From Icerya purchasi (taxonomy: Eukaryota; Arthropoda; Insecta; Hemiptera; Monophlebidae): a stretch of DNA of 64,000 nt. Position 1 is the stretch's first letter, and the number at the start of each line of letters is the position of its first letter. Positions 36,191 through 48,005 of this stretch are shown here, piece after piece. The position numbers were made by a program, and so were the translations under genes. The notes under the pieces are model-generated. The model was not told the origin of the DNA and ran no database searches. It saw only the letters and a program-made list of their open reading frames with translations. The stretch covers positions 479,520,400 through 479,584,399 of the forward strand of contig CM077115.1 in the NCBI GenBank assembly GCA_039619475.1, given 5' to 3'.

Positions 36191-38332
36191 TAATTATTTT
36201 TAGTAGTATTCGAATAACTGCAGACAATAATATTTGCAGGCGATATCACATAAAAACCGATAAGAATGCGAAAATATTAATTTTAAATAAAAATTAGGGG
36301 ACACAGTAAACATCAATGTCAAAACTTTGCAATAGCATAAAATGTTCTTCATTTTAAATTCATACTATTATTCTTTTACGCTGTTCTCATGTACCATTTA
36401 ACAACGTGGACCATTTGGCGCCGTTTTAAAAATCTGCAAAAATTTCCATGAACTACGTATTTGCAATCAGCCTGGCTAATACTTAAATTAATGCTCGCTC
36501 AGTTGCGCGAGTGCATTCTGGCGCTAAATCATTTAATGCGTTTCGAAAAACTGCCCCAAACTAAAAATGAAATAAGCAAAATACAAGTTAAACGCGCGCG
36601 CTCGTATAATAAATATCGCCGAGAAGTAGTCGAAATTAATTTATCATTTTAATTTTCTTTTTTAAATCAACCTATCGTCACTAGCGGCAGAGAACTCTTC
36701 AACTCAAGCGATTTTCAGCAACGCTTCCGGAAATTCGCCCATAGTTCCAGCCCCGCCCGGCTAATTTTCCCCCTCTGAAAAAATAAAAATAATCTAGCTC
36801 ACCAGTTAATTAGAAATGCTTTATTACTAAAAAAAAAAACGATTAATTAAGAGCGAAAAATGTTCGTAATCCTGTTTTCTTTTTGTTGTTTTTCATTTCA
36901 TTTTTCCAAAATGATCGTTTCCATTTTATTATCAAAATCCGATTACCATTTTAAAAGCAAAAGGTGGAACGTAAACATCCATTGCGACGAACATATACAC
37001 ATAGGAGCTGGTGTGAAAGAAAGATAACGGCATCGGAGTATTTTTTTTTTTTTTTTTTTGATTAGAATTGATTTAACATTTTAATTTACACGCTAATAAC
37101 AAGTACTTTTAATATGTCAGTTTCAGACTGTCATTTTTGCGCACTGAAAAGATGCGGAAAATATCGAAAAACGAAGCCGAAAAAAAAAAACACGACATAT
37201 TAACATGTTCTCTGACTCTTTTGCGAAATTAACATTTTCCTCCCCCTTAAATGCATCGAATATACGCGATTATCTCTCGGCTTTTTAAGTCCTTTTTTTT
37301 TTTTTTGATATTATTTCAGTTTTATCCTTGATTCGCTGAAATACTGTCTGGTGTTCCACCTTCTTTTATTTCATCGCTTTTTTTGTAACATACGCTCCAT
37401 AGTGTGTGTCTATACATATGCATATATATACATATATACTGTTCCGTTGCTTCGAGTTTATACATTTGGAAATTGTTTTTGAGTTTTTATTAATAAAGCG
37501 AATGAAATTTTCAATATCGAGCACAAGCCTTCGGCTTCATGTGCATTAGATAGGCGTCGGAAAAAATAAATTAAATATTTACGAGACACGATTTTTAACG
37601 ATAGCGCCGACGAAAGAACGGTCCTATGAATTATCATTAGAAAATTCGATAAAATACATTAACTGAAACTGAACAGTGAAACAATATGTGTGTGCGCGCT
37701 CGCGTGCTCGTGTTCGTAAAACACGCAGGTTGTAAATAAGTGTAGAAAACTTCACTAGAAAATAATCAGCACCGTCGATTAGGGAATTTATAACGTTGAA
37801 ATATTTGTGGGTTTTTTTTTTGTTTCTAATTTTTTTCGACTTTTTTCGCCCCGTTATCGCATAGAACATCTGTAATTATTAGTTGTTTCAGCTTTAACGT
37901 GTGTTTTTGTTTTTGAATTTATTACTATTATTGTTTTATAAGATGGGTATTGTATTCTTTTAATAGGATCAATAAGACAACAAAACATGGCAATATGTTC
38001 CCCGTAGTAATGCACTAGATATTGCTACGATCACAAAGGTCGCTCGTGAATCTGCGACGATTGGCAACATGATGTTTATCGTCTGTAGCGGGATTTTTAG
38101 CAAGTTTATCCGTTTACCTGCTTAGCGCATTTTCATTCGTTAGAAGTACGTCAGTATTAAGAGAATAGAAATTCAAAATTTTAACTAAAAAACACGTATA
38201 TAGTCGCAAAATCATTTTTACGATTGATCATACTGATTGTGTTATTGCGATATGTGATTATCAAAAAAAAATTTCAGGCAGATATTAAACAACGTCGAAG
38301 TTAATCACAAAATTATACAGCCGATTTCAAAA
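36191..38332. other. gene-free AT-rich stretch
   Basis: No gene seen. T-runs lie at about 37040-37060 and 37297-37307. A small hairpin (aagccttcggctt) lies near 37526-37538. Confidence 0.5.
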
Positions 38333-38334
38333 TA

Positions 38335-39643
38335 CGAGGGTGGTTCAAATATAAACCGGAATTTCGTCATAAAAATTTTTATTTTATACTTACAGTGCTC
38401 ATATTTTTTACAATTTTTCGAAATAACCCCCCTCGCACGCTACGCACTTTTTCCACCTCTCCGGGAATTTTTTTATTCCTTTTTCGTAAAAATCTCGCGG
38501 CTTGTCACATAGCCATTTGCGCACGAACGATTCCACCTCATCGTTGCTATCGAAACGTTGTCCACCAAGTGCTTCTTTCAACGGGCCAAACAAATAATAA
38601 TCACAAGGCGACAAATCTGGACTGTAAGGAGGATGTTCAAGTGTTTCCCAGCCCAATTCGGCCAATGTCTCCATCTTGAGCCGAGCGGTATGTGGCCTGG
38701 CGTTGTCTTGAAGCAGTATCGCACTACGGATCGGAATTTCGCGCCTTTTTATTCGATAGGCCGGTTTGACTGTGTTTTTTAGGAGGTTACTGTAATACTG
38801 CGCCGCCGTCACAGTACGTTGTTCAGTTAGGAAATCGACTGCGATCACTCCCTTCATGTCCCAAAACACGGTACACAACACCTTCCCAGCTGACTGTGTA
38901 ACCTTCGCTTTGACTGGCGCTCCCTCTTTTTTCTTCCGCCACTCCATGGACGAGCGTTTACTCTCCGGCGTATAGTAGTGTACCCAAGTTTCGTCCGTGG
39001 TGAATATTCGCCGCAATAAATTCTCTCCTTCCTCTTCATACCGCTGCAGGAGACGCGTACAAACTTCCCAACGAGTGAATTTCTGTTCAAAATTCAGAAG
39101 TCTTGGCACCCATCTGGCTGCAATTTTGCGATAACCTAGCCGATCATGAATTATTGTCTCAATACTAGCTATGCTGATGCCCAATTCGTCGGTCATATCG
39201 CGTACACGGACGCGTCGGTCAGCCAAAATGAGTTGTTCGATGGCTTTGACGTGTTCATCTGTAATGCAGGTTTTTGGGCGCCGCGCATGTGGTATGTTTT
39301 ACACCACTTCACGTCCTTTTCGAAACGCGGAACACCACTCGTACACTTGAGTAATGGGGAGAGACACTCATCCCCGAACTGTTCGCGTAATTTTCGGTAA
39401 ATTTCCACGGATTTTACGTCGTCTTTGACTAAAAAATGAATAATGATGCGTTGCGCAACAGACGACACTGGTACTTCTTTTTCACTCATGGCTCTAACTA
39501 CACTAAAAAGTGAGATTACGCGGTTCTAATTATTCTACACGCTTTGTAACAAACCGGTCTAACTGCCAGTGCAACCACTTTTTCCACAATAAATTTTTCG
39601 CGCGTTTATTTAAAAATTCCGGTTTATATTTGAACCACCCTCG
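38335..39643 (-). mobile_element. mariner transposon, 1309 bp, with perfect 30-bp TIRs
   Basis: Terminal inverted repeats at 38335-38364 and 39614-39643 (starting cgagggtggttc) are identical over 30 bp and flanked by TA on both sides (38333-38334 and 39644-39645), the target duplication of the Tc1/mariner superfamily. Length and single-gene layout are those of a complete mariner. The transposase inside is broken, so this copy is non-autonomous. The intact ends mean it could still serve as a substrate if an active source exists in the genome, which is an inference. Confidence 0.95.
38408..39489 (-). pseudogene. mariner transposase, frameshifted and interrupted
   Basis: It starts at ATG 39487-39489 (MSEKEVPVSS) and ends at the stop at 38408-38410, about 360 codons, the usual mariner size. 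The N-terminal helix-turn-helix region reads in one frame to about 39317. There a one-base loss moves the coding frame, and a TAA at 39299-39301 follows in the new frame. After that the frame is open to the end. In the downstream 272-residue part the catalytic triad is complete: D78 (TTDETW), D174 (LLQDNARPH) and D209 (SPCDYYLF), with 34 residues between the second and third, the DD34D signature of mariner. The linker motif is WVPRLL (usually WVPHEL) and YSPDLSP is intact. The enzyme would cut and paste at TA sites; the two lesions make this copy inactive. Confidence 0.93.
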
Positions 39644-39797
39644 TAGTACACAGCTTCGAAGGAATCCCACATTACGAAGGCGGTAATCTCGATATTATAA
39701 CGCTCTTCGATTTAGATAAGCAAACTAGATTAATCATTAATATTTTTTTATTTTGCTTATAATTTTCTACAATCGTTTAATATTTAGTTTATAATTT

Positions 39798-40110
39798 TTT
39801 ACCGACTTCCATAAAAAAAAAAAGGAGTTTGTATACGTTCGTCTTGTGTTGTTTGTTTTTTTTTAATGTTTTTTCGCGTATAACTTATATTCATGTAGAC
39901 CGATTTTACTGATTCTTTGTCCATTAGAAAGTATACCATTCACGGCAGTAGAGCAATGTGAGAATATTAATGAGGTGAACATGAACTGAGTATTCGTCAA
40001 AAACCGTGAAAAAATTTGATTCCTTTAGGTATGGAGATGAATATATCAATCTGCCAAATTACCATGGAAATATAGATTTGAGTAAGAAAATCGATTGTAT
40101 ATTTTGATGT
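39798..40110 (-). repeat. arthropod-type dispersed repeat, fuller copy
   Basis: It begins with accgacttcc, an A-run and ggag, continues with attcatgtagaccgatttta and gattctttgtccatt, and ends near tgccaaattaccatgg. Both ends match the copy at 58.03-58.40 kb in opposite orientation. It has no coding capacity. It lies between the mariner and the I-like LINE, so elements are clustered here. Confidence 0.65.
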
Positions 40111-40264
40111 TTTTAGCGAAGAAATAAAGCTTAAAATAAAGAAATTGATTTTTTTTTTTTATGCATATAATATATGGAGTATTGACCAAAAAGTTGAATT
40201 TAGGCAGCAAAAAAAATGAAGTATAATACTAAAAAATTATAAAGTAAAATGTTTTCTTTTTTTT

Positions 40265-40287
40265 TTCTTCTTCTTCTTCTTCTTCTT
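40265..40287. repeat. (GAA)n tail of the I-like LINE
   Basis: TTC units on the + strand, GAA on the coding strand, placed directly after the ORF stop and short UTR. It serves as the 3' terminal repeat of the element. Confidence 0.8.
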
Positions 40288-40290
40288 TGA

Positions 40291-42825
40291 TTAACGTGCC
40301 ATGTACTGCCGCCTAGGCCAGAGGCACTGATAAGTCAGAAGTTGGATGGTATTGAATAAGTTAGTAATTTTGAGGAAAAGGAGGAGATGTTCCACTTTGT
40401 CGTGATGATCAGATAAGATTTTGGAAAGGTTAGACGACCGGAGAGTTTGTGTTCGGCATGTATTATAAGTAGGACAGTTGATGAGTAAGTGTTGGACTGT
40501 GATGGGAGAATTGCAATTGGAACATAGTGGGATGGGTTGTCTGGACAGGAGGTGACTGTGCGTGATTTTGGTGTGGCCTAGACGGAGTCTTGTGACAACT
40601 ATTTCGTTCCTACGATTTGTTGATAGTGAAGTTTTCCATGGATGAATGGTGTCACGAATTGAGCGAAGCTTGTTCGAGTTTGGGGTGCTGGTCCATTGTT
40701 CTTGCCATATTTGTAGTGATTTCCGTGCAATATAAGCTTTGAGGTCCATCGGTGGTATTTCGATATTTGGAACTGGAAAGAATAATGTGCCTTCTTTCGC
40801 CGCAGTATCCACAAGTGAATTTCCGTTGATTCCAACGTGTGATGGGATCCATGCGAACGAGATGTGAACACTTGTACTGCATAGGGCGCGAATAATTTCT
40901 TTGGCTATTGGATGCTGATGAGGGGAATTGTATTTTTGAAGAGATGTAATTGCGTTTAGCGAATCTGTACATATAAGGTATGAGGAATCGGGATCAAAAG
41001 TTGTTATATTTTCTATAGCCAGTTTTATGGCCATTAGTTCCGCCGAAAGTGTTGAAAATGGAGCCGGAAGGGAGTACCGAAGAATAATTTCTGTATCAGA
41101 TGCTACTCCACAACCTGTTCCTTGAGGTGTTTTGGACCCATCAGTAAAAACTATTTTACAGCTATTATATTTGTTAACCATGCTCTGAAACGCGGAGCAT
41201 AGAGTACTGGATGCTGATCCTTTCTTTGGGAATTGCTGAAGCTGAAGATCTATGTTGAGTTGTAAATTCGTCCATGGAGGTGTTGATGCCATAGTAAGTT
41301 TATATGTCGGTGGTAACATGATTTGCATCGTGTCCAAGATTTCAGTTACTTGATTGTAAAGATTAAGCACCGATGTATGTGGTGTTGGAAGAAGAGAATT
41401 TAGCGAAGGAAGGCTGTCCGACGATTTGAGTCGTATCCATGTGTTTAGACGGCTCCGATTTCTGCAAATATTGAGAGGAGGAATACCAGCTTTACAAAGA
41501 ACGCTAATGGATGGAGAAGTAGGAAAAGCGCCAATAGCGAGTCTCGCCGCAGTGTGATGAATCGTGTTAAGTGTGTTGATACTGCTTTGATTTGCTGAAG
41601 AGTATATTACAGCGCCGTAGTCGAGCCTCGACTTAATTAGTGCCTGATATAATTTTAATAAGGAGGAACGATCCGAGCTATATGATGTGCTAGCCAATTT
41701 ACGAATTAAGTTTAATTTTTTGGTGCAGACTGTTTTTAGTTGATTGATATATAATTTCCATGTAAGTTTCTCATCCAAATTGATTCCTAGAAATTTCACA
41801 GTATTTGAGGATGGTATAGTTGTGTTGTTCATCTGAACTGAGATTCCATGGTTGCAACGATGAACTCTACAGAAATGTATAGTGGTAGTTTTCGTGTTGG
41901 AAAAGTTGAAGCCGTTTTGAACTGACCAGATTTGTAATTTGTCGATCGTTTCCTGTAGTGCTGACGTTCCGAGGGCCGGGTCCGAGCAGGATATGAAGAT
42001 GGCTAGATCATTCGCAAATAAGGAACATTTGACAGGAAGGCAGATTTGGTCCGAAATGTCGTTTATGGCCACGTTAAAGAGGGTGGGGCTCAGGACGGAA
42101 CCCTGAGGAACACCATTCTGAAGATCGTGGGAAGTTGATTTAACCGAGCCTAGCCGTATATGAAATTTGCGGTTCGATACGAAATTTTTAACGAAGTACG
42201 CCAGGTGACCGCGAACTCCCCAACCGTGGAGAGTTTTTAAAATTTTTTCTTTCCAGGTATTGTCAAACGCTTTGGACATGTCGAAAAATATAGCCATCAG
42301 ATGGTTTTTGCGAATAAATGATGTCTGAATGGATTGCTTGAGGAAAATTAATTGATCAATCGTTGATCTGCTTGCTCGAAAACCACATTGCGAATCGGTC
42401 AGATGATTGTTGAATTCGATGAACCATTGCAATCGCGCGTTTGTAATTCGTTCCATGAGTTTGCACAGAACGCTAGTGAGTGAAATAGGTCGGTAATTGT
42501 CTAGCAACATTGGATTTTTGTTTGGTTTCGGGATCGGGATGATTTCAGCGGTTCTCCATGAATCTGGGAATGTATTTGTTGTCCAGATGTGGTTAAAAAT
42601 TGATAGTAGTAGAAGAATAACTGGTTCAGGGGCATTTTGGAGCATGTAAGCATGAATGCTATCCGGTCCAACTGCGGCTGGTTTCAGTTGTTTGATGCCT
42701 CGTTGAAGTTCCTCGAGCGTAATAGGACTGTTGTACGGTTCTTCGTTGTTAGATTGAAAGTCAAGATTTATGGAGGCGAGGTTTCTTTTATGATTGAGCG
42801 CTTCTGTTGAGAAACTGTAGAGCTA
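40291..42825 (-). pseudogene. I-like LINE ORF2: RT, RNase H, zinc knuckle
   Basis: The frame is open from about 42825 to the stop at 40291. Upstream of the first ATG (42645) it reads PITLEELQRGIKQLKPA and GPDSIHAYM, so the ATG is not the real start. Residues are counted from that ATG. RT: YRPISL 51-56, GFRASRST 88-95, FFDMSKAFD 120-128 with catalytic D122, GVPQGSVLSP 178-187. The active-site box reads FANDL 210-214 where FADD is expected, so the metal-binding first Asp is Asn212. RNase H: D502 (TDGSK), E536 (SAELMA), D561 (CTDSLN), H603 (PSHVG), D613 (LVDTA), complete. Zinc knuckle: C708-x2-C711-x7-H719-x4-C724. The protein would reverse-transcribe the element RNA at a nicked genomic target. 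The N212 change alone should abolish polymerase activity; the frameshift separates it from the endonuclease. Confidence 0.9.
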
Positions 42826-43538
42826 TAAATTTCGCAAACAATGATGTTATTTCGGTTAAGTCTGTGTAAATGTAGTTATCAAATTTGATGCTGGTGGGAG
42901 TTGGTGAAAAATTTTTCCTATCAAGTGCTCGAATTTTCCTCCAGACTATAGTTGATGAGGTGTAATAGTTTATAGTTTGAACAAATTGCTGCCATGAGTT
43001 CCTTTTGGCCTGTTTTAATGTGTATCTTGCTTTAGCACGAAGTTTTCGAAAGGTAATATGATTTTCCAGAGATGGAGCGGCTTTTAATTTTTTCAGGGCT
43101 TTTCTTCTGTTATGTATAGCGGCAGAACAATGCGGGCTCCACCAAGGGACAGCGTTTGTACGTCGATGTGAACTTTTGGGAGTTACGGAATTCGCATGGT
43201 TTACAATAATATTTGTGAATGATTGCACGAGATTTCCGATATCTGAGAATAAATTAACTTCAAGGTCGGAGACTGATGGAAAGGTCGATCCATATGTTTT
43301 CCAATCTGTTTTACGGTAATTGTATTTTATGTCTTGAAGTAGGGATGTAGTTTTGCTCTGTTTATGGTGAACAATTATGGGAGTATGGTCACTTCCAGCG
43401 AGATCAACATGATTGAAGATTTCAATGGCGCTGAGAATGGATGGGGTGATAATAATTAGATCCAGCATTGACCATTTCTTATAAGAAAAGTTATAGTGCG
43501 TAGGTTCCTCCGGATGGAGCAGAGCGAGGTTACGTCTT
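42788..43538 (-). pseudogene. I-like LINE endonuclease C-terminal part
   Basis: A second frame of the same LINE, open from the MITE junction. Before the first ATG (43468) it reads LALLHPEEPTHYNFSYKKWS, then MLDLIIITPS and GSDHTPIIV. The SDH triad near residues 26-28 belongs to the final catalytic motif of the AP endonuclease that nicks target DNA, and MLDLIIITPS is the usual strand before it. After the endonuclease comes a basic linker (HNRRKALKKLKA, KARYTLKQAKRNSW) typical of the stretch before RT. The frame ends at a TAA at 42788, just past the point where the RT frame takes over (shift near 42815-42830). The N-terminal catalytic motifs of the endonuclease are lost with the 5' truncation. 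Confidence 0.85.
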
Positions 43539-43955
43539 TTTAAATACCTTCTTCAAGATTTATAATAAAAAATTTAATAAAAATGCACTAAAAAGTAAAA
43601 AATTATTATTCGATAAAAAATACATTTCAGAGTGACATAGTATTATCGTAATTCTTATACAACATTAATACCAGACATCAAATTCATATTATAATAATGA
43701 TCAAAAACTGCATTAAATATTTATTAAATTGTTTCTAGATATTGTAATTTTAATTTGGTGCCTACTCTAATTAAGGTATTAATGCTGTATAAGAATTACG
43801 ACACAATATCACCTTGAATTATATCACCTTGAATTATATCACCTTGAATTATATCACCCTAAAATATACTTTTTATCGAATAATTTTGTTTTTTACCTTT
43901 TAGTACATTTTTACTAAACGTTTATTATAAATTTTCAAGTATCGGTATTTTCTTT
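43538..43955. mobile_element. fold-back MITE, ~420 bp, copy 2
   Basis: The left arm (about 43538-43692) and right arm (about 43770-43955) are inverted copies of each other and of the arms at 57.6 kb: taaatacc..cttcaag, then aaaatgcactaaaaagtaaa, then ttatacaacattaat toward the centre. It has no coding capacity. A 15-bp unit is tandemly repeated in the right arm. It directly abuts the truncated 5' end of the I-like LINE. Confidence 0.75.
43806..43859. repeat. 15-bp tandem repeat inside the MITE arm
   Basis: The unit atatcaccttgaatt is present three times exactly (43806-43850) plus a partial fourth. The other copies of the MITE have only one such unit, so the expansion is local. Confidence 0.9.
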
Positions 43956-44809
43956 TTTTTAAGAATTTTTACTTTTGGTATTTAGATATTTTTGTGTAAA
44001 TTTTGAAATCCTTAATGATCGTAGTCAATATTTATATCGAATTTATTCTTTGTTTTCTCTTTCGCGTATTTCTCTATTTATGGGGCTCAAATAAGACAGT
44101 TAATACTGTTTAATATTTTCGTTGATATGAAATCAGAGCGCAAACTGCACTTGTGTATTATTAGGCCGCTTTGCAAATACACATTAGTATTGCTTAATTC
44201 TATTAATCCAGATCAGGTACAATATTCTCGGTAACATAATGTTCTTTCGTTTAAATATCAACGGTGACTTAAAGCTGTTATATCTAATATGGATATATTA
44301 TTTGGACAAGTATATTTAGAATCATAGATTTAAAGTATCTAATTCGCGGCAATATTGGTAAATTTAATTTTTCATTTTTTATTGAAAACTTGCAGTGTAA
44401 AAATTATCGCTCGAATTGCTGCGTCTTAAATAGGCTAATTTTTCTTAATTCATAATTTCAGTGCTTACTGGCAGTATTAGTGATTTTTACGAATTTTATT
44501 ACGTTCATTGAGCTTGAGTTCCACAAATTATATTTGCCAATCGTACTGTAAATATGTAAAAACGAAATCCTTTTCATAAACAATGAAATTATTCGACATC
44601 GTTCATTCTCCGATATGGATTGAAGTATGTTTTTTTTTTTTTTTAGTGAAACGCATGAGAAAATGTTTCAATATATACCGACGTATACTTGATCTTTCGG
44701 CTCTCTCTGTAACTCACTGTTTTCTACCTTCAATCTCAGATAAAATCATATCACACGACATTGAAATACGGTCACTATTAAACCTCGGTTAGCTGGTCAG
44801 ACCAAGTCC
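43956..44809. other. gene-free AT-rich stretch
   Basis: No gene or repeat recognised. The missing endonuclease sequence of the I-like LINE does not resume here on the minus strand. Confidence 0.5.
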
Positions 44810-45070
44810 GAATTAAATAGACAGAATTACAATGAATTTAATTCTAAAATATTAACTACTCCGTATTTATTGTATACAACTGACATTCCAACAAAAACTG
44901 AGACGATGACCGCTACCTTTGCAGATGATACAGCCATCTTGTCAGTTGGTAACTCACCAAATTGGCTACAACTAATTTACAATATGCGGTAACAAGAAAA
45001 TCAGCAAATGGACGTGTTATTGGAAGATCAAGATTAATCAAGAAAAATCGGCGCTCGTTATGTAAATCTA
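44810..45070 (+). pseudogene. Jockey-type RT active-site scrap
   Basis: The + strand reads TDIPTKTETMTATFADDTAI and then LSVG at about 44880-44949, the ADD active-site segment of Jockey-clade RT. Shifted frames follow giving KISKW and KINQEKSALV, which match the WxxxWRIKINxxKSxxVxF block. Stops and frame changes break it and nothing else of the element is readable. It is an old internal fragment. Confidence 0.65.
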
Positions 45071-45718
45071 AGTCATTTCTTGATTAGTAGTTGTGTGCTA
45101 TACATAGCTTTTACTTTGTTCATGTTCTAAATAAGGTTGAGTTGTAACACCATTTCGAAAGTAGCGCTAATTTATTTACCGTAATAAAATTGTACTTAAA
45201 TATACGTGTAGAAAAAAAACATAATAATAACGAAGAGCGGTTGCTCAGCGAACAAGCTCACTGAAATAGAAAAATGCGTAGCGGTTCAGCCAAGAGCTTC
45301 TTCAATCATGTAATCATTATTTCTCGTGTATAAACAGCTCCTGTGACTCTTTATAATGACAAACTAATTACTGCATATGCACATACATAATATTATATTT
45401 CCGTTACATGAATTATAAATAAAACTTTGGCATCTGGATCCACCTGGCCCGTGTACACATACGTTTACATGTGCGACGGGCTGTGAAAGAAACGGGATTA
45501 TGGATAAAAATCGATTTTGTTCCTTGTTGTTTTTGAATCTGAGAAGCTCGCTCTTTCTTCTACAGTTTACCCAAAATGCAAAAGATCTTGCATAAATGAA
45601 TTACAAAATACTGTATAAAATCAGTAACTAAAGAAAAAAAATCAATAACTGAGCTTTATTAAGTCAAAGTCGCGATTAAGAGGGAATTTTGTGTATCCAA
45701 TGACGAAAAAGTTTAACA

Positions 45719-45758
<40 letters not shown>

Positions 45759-46369
45759 TTGTATTTTTTTCCCCAGCTGAAATAGATAAGCTGAGTAAAA
45801 TCACACTATTTTTTTGCTCATGGTACTGTCGTAAAATAATTTCCATTCTTTGATCTTCAGTACATTACTTAAAATGTCGTAAAACATATTCACAACTTTG
45901 TTGGCTCCTTTGTGATAAATATAACTGATTTTTATGTAAACAAGACGTAAAAAACAAATCACTAGCGTTCAGTGTTTAAATGATGACAGTGATAAAATAA
46001 GAAATATTAAATAAAATATATACCAAATGTTTTTTATTGCTTCTAAACTTTTAATTTTTAATGTTCACTGAAAACGTATGTAGACTGAAATAGTGACCAT
46101 AAATGTTTTAAGATATATTTTAATTATACGAATTTCAAATATTAGAATTAATTTTAATTTAAACGATTAAAAATTAATTATATTTAAGTAACTCTATAAA
46201 TGAATTATAAGAACTTAATCTGTAAAAAGTACGCACTTGTGTTATAAAATGAGTTGCGCTTATTGAAAGGGTAACAACTTTTATTCCTCTTTAATGGTAT
46301 GTTATTCTGCATTGCTGCAGTCGTCAGACACGAATGGCAGTAAAGTGAAGTCAAATGAGTCCCATAGCA
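45071..46369. other. gene-free stretch with TA array
   Basis: No gene seen. A TA microsatellite lies at about 45725-45757. The rest is AT-rich and shows nothing recognisable. Confidence 0.5.
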
Positions 46370-46379
46370 TTAGCAGGAC

Positions 46380-46760
46380 GTCGGGGATTGTGAAGTTAAT
46401 ACAGCATTATCAACAATTCCAATCTCCCTTCCTCTCGTTTTCGCTATTCCCTTGTCTCCTCTCTAAATTGTCCACCTCAACGAAGCGTTGGTTTGCGACG
46501 CCAATCACATCTTTTTTGAATGTCCATTCCTTTCTGCCGAATGTCGTATTCTATATTTTTGTCTACTGAAACTCAATATTGCGCATCTTATATTTTGTCC
46601 TTCCCCTCGCCATCCATTATATCATCCATTAGTAGTTCCTTTATATTGTTCATATCCGACCGAATCAAAATTTAACTGACGGCTCTTTTCGTTCTTGTTG
46701 TTCCTTAACTAACGTGCTCAAAGAGGGGATAAAAAAAAACCAAAAAAAAAAAAAAAAAAC
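46380..46760 (+). pseudogene. family-A LINE 3' end, decayed
   Basis: Two + frames together give VCDANHIFFECPFLS (matching ICDSNHILFECSALS of the copy at 2.3 kb, the zinc knuckle) and YILSFPSPSII (matching YILSFPLPSVI), followed by a short UTR, gctcaaagaggggata and an A-rich tail (about 46730-46760). A frame change separates the two parts. Everything 5' of the knuckle is missing or unreadable. Confidence 0.7.
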
Positions 46761-48005
46761 AATTCCAAACAAGTATAAGTGCAGAGTAATCAGACAACGT
46801 TGTCGAATTTAAATTCTTCGGTACAAAGGCGCTAAGTTCAAAGAACATGAAAAAAGAACGTTTTAAAGCATTTGTTTTCAACATAATACCCAACGAATTA
46901 TGAGCGCTTAGATATACTGAGACAGAAATAATCACATCAATGTTACCCGGAGATCGGTAATTGAAACGTTCGATTACCGAATTGAACGTTACGATTTCGA
47001 ACTTGTCTCGCTCCGAAAACCAGGCTTCTCGAGGAGTTTCTTCCTCTCGGTTATAATAACAGAACATTGTTTCTATTAATTAAATGTATCAACTACGCTC
47101 ATTAAGGATGGAAATCGTTTAAGTATTTTCACAACGCTCTATGAAATTGCACGAAAAACGTAAAATCCCCTAATAAGGTGTGAACGCGATCCGATTATGT
47201 TATAAGTCGTAAAAATAATTCGACCTTTCTAAGTAACATCAACTTTTAAGATTCCGTATTTTAGCGTGAATATTAAATTATCGTTTCCGCAATCAAGAAT
47301 TAAAGAATTATTCTCCGCATTTTAAAGTCTAACGCGTTGTTCGGGTAATATAGTGTGGCGCGATGATATTACCATCGAAAATCCATCTTGTGCGACTTTT
47401 AAATTAGTTACGCAAAATTTAACATTCTCTTTTTACATTAGGCAGCGGGGGGGGGGGGGCTCATCAACTATGAATGTTAACCCGGCGCACGGTAAATTGT
47501 TGTATATCGTTAATTTCACAGAACTCCGAAGCAGCCCCCCGCCCGTCACAAACGAAACGCCACTGCCTAACCAACTGCCGTGGTAGCTGGCTAAATTTAA
47601 CATTAATAATAATATTATCCGAACTCAATTTCCCTCGCGGAAACCGCAATTTTATTACACGTCATTTAATAGAGCTTAAATTGTTCGCAGAACAAGAGGA
47701 ATCGGAAAAAATATCACACTTCTTTCCATTCAACCAAATGAATATGTAATAACGTTAAACGAGGCTTAACATTACAAGATTCATCGTCATCACGGCTAAG
47801 TATAATGAAGAGACATTTACTTTTTTCGCCATTAACGCATCATTTACGGAATTCCTAGCTATACATCTGAAAAGTCAGATGGAGCATGTAGCAACGTCAT
47901 TACTGGCGCACACTCCTGACACTATTCCTCGAAATGTCCCAAAACAAACGCTTTGTAGTAGCCAGCTATTGCATAGCCCAGTTGATTAGTTCACTTTCAA
48001 AGAAA
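46761..48005. other. gene-free stretch
   Basis: No gene supported. A G-run lies near 47447-47459. The part from about 47,330 to 47,950 is non-repetitive and less AT-rich. Overlapping open frames on both strands at 47353-47749 show no motif. Confidence 0.45.

Larger units (their letters stand above)
40262..43538 (-). mobile_element. I-like non-LTR retrotransposon, 5'-truncated
   Basis: The largest element of the window, about 3.28 kb. On the minus strand it carries the end of an AP endonuclease domain, a full RT, RNase H, a CCHC knuckle, and a 3' end finishing in (GAA)n (TTC units at 40265-40287 on +) rather than plain poly-A. RNase H plus a simple-repeat tail favours the I group; this is inference. 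The 5' end stops where a fold-back MITE begins (about 43538), so the first half of the endonuclease and ORF1 are absent. A frameshift near 42815-42830 and a changed RT active site mark it as dead. The last residues (WPRRQYMA) and the ggcac.taa end resemble the fragment at 63.9 kb. Confidence 0.85.

Noticed and set aside
38395..39400. Plus-strand open frames across the mariner
   Set aside because: They are antisense shadows of the transposase.
40599..40972. Extra minus-strand open frames inside the I-like LINE
   Set aside because: They overlap the RNase H coding frame in other phases and have no independent motif.
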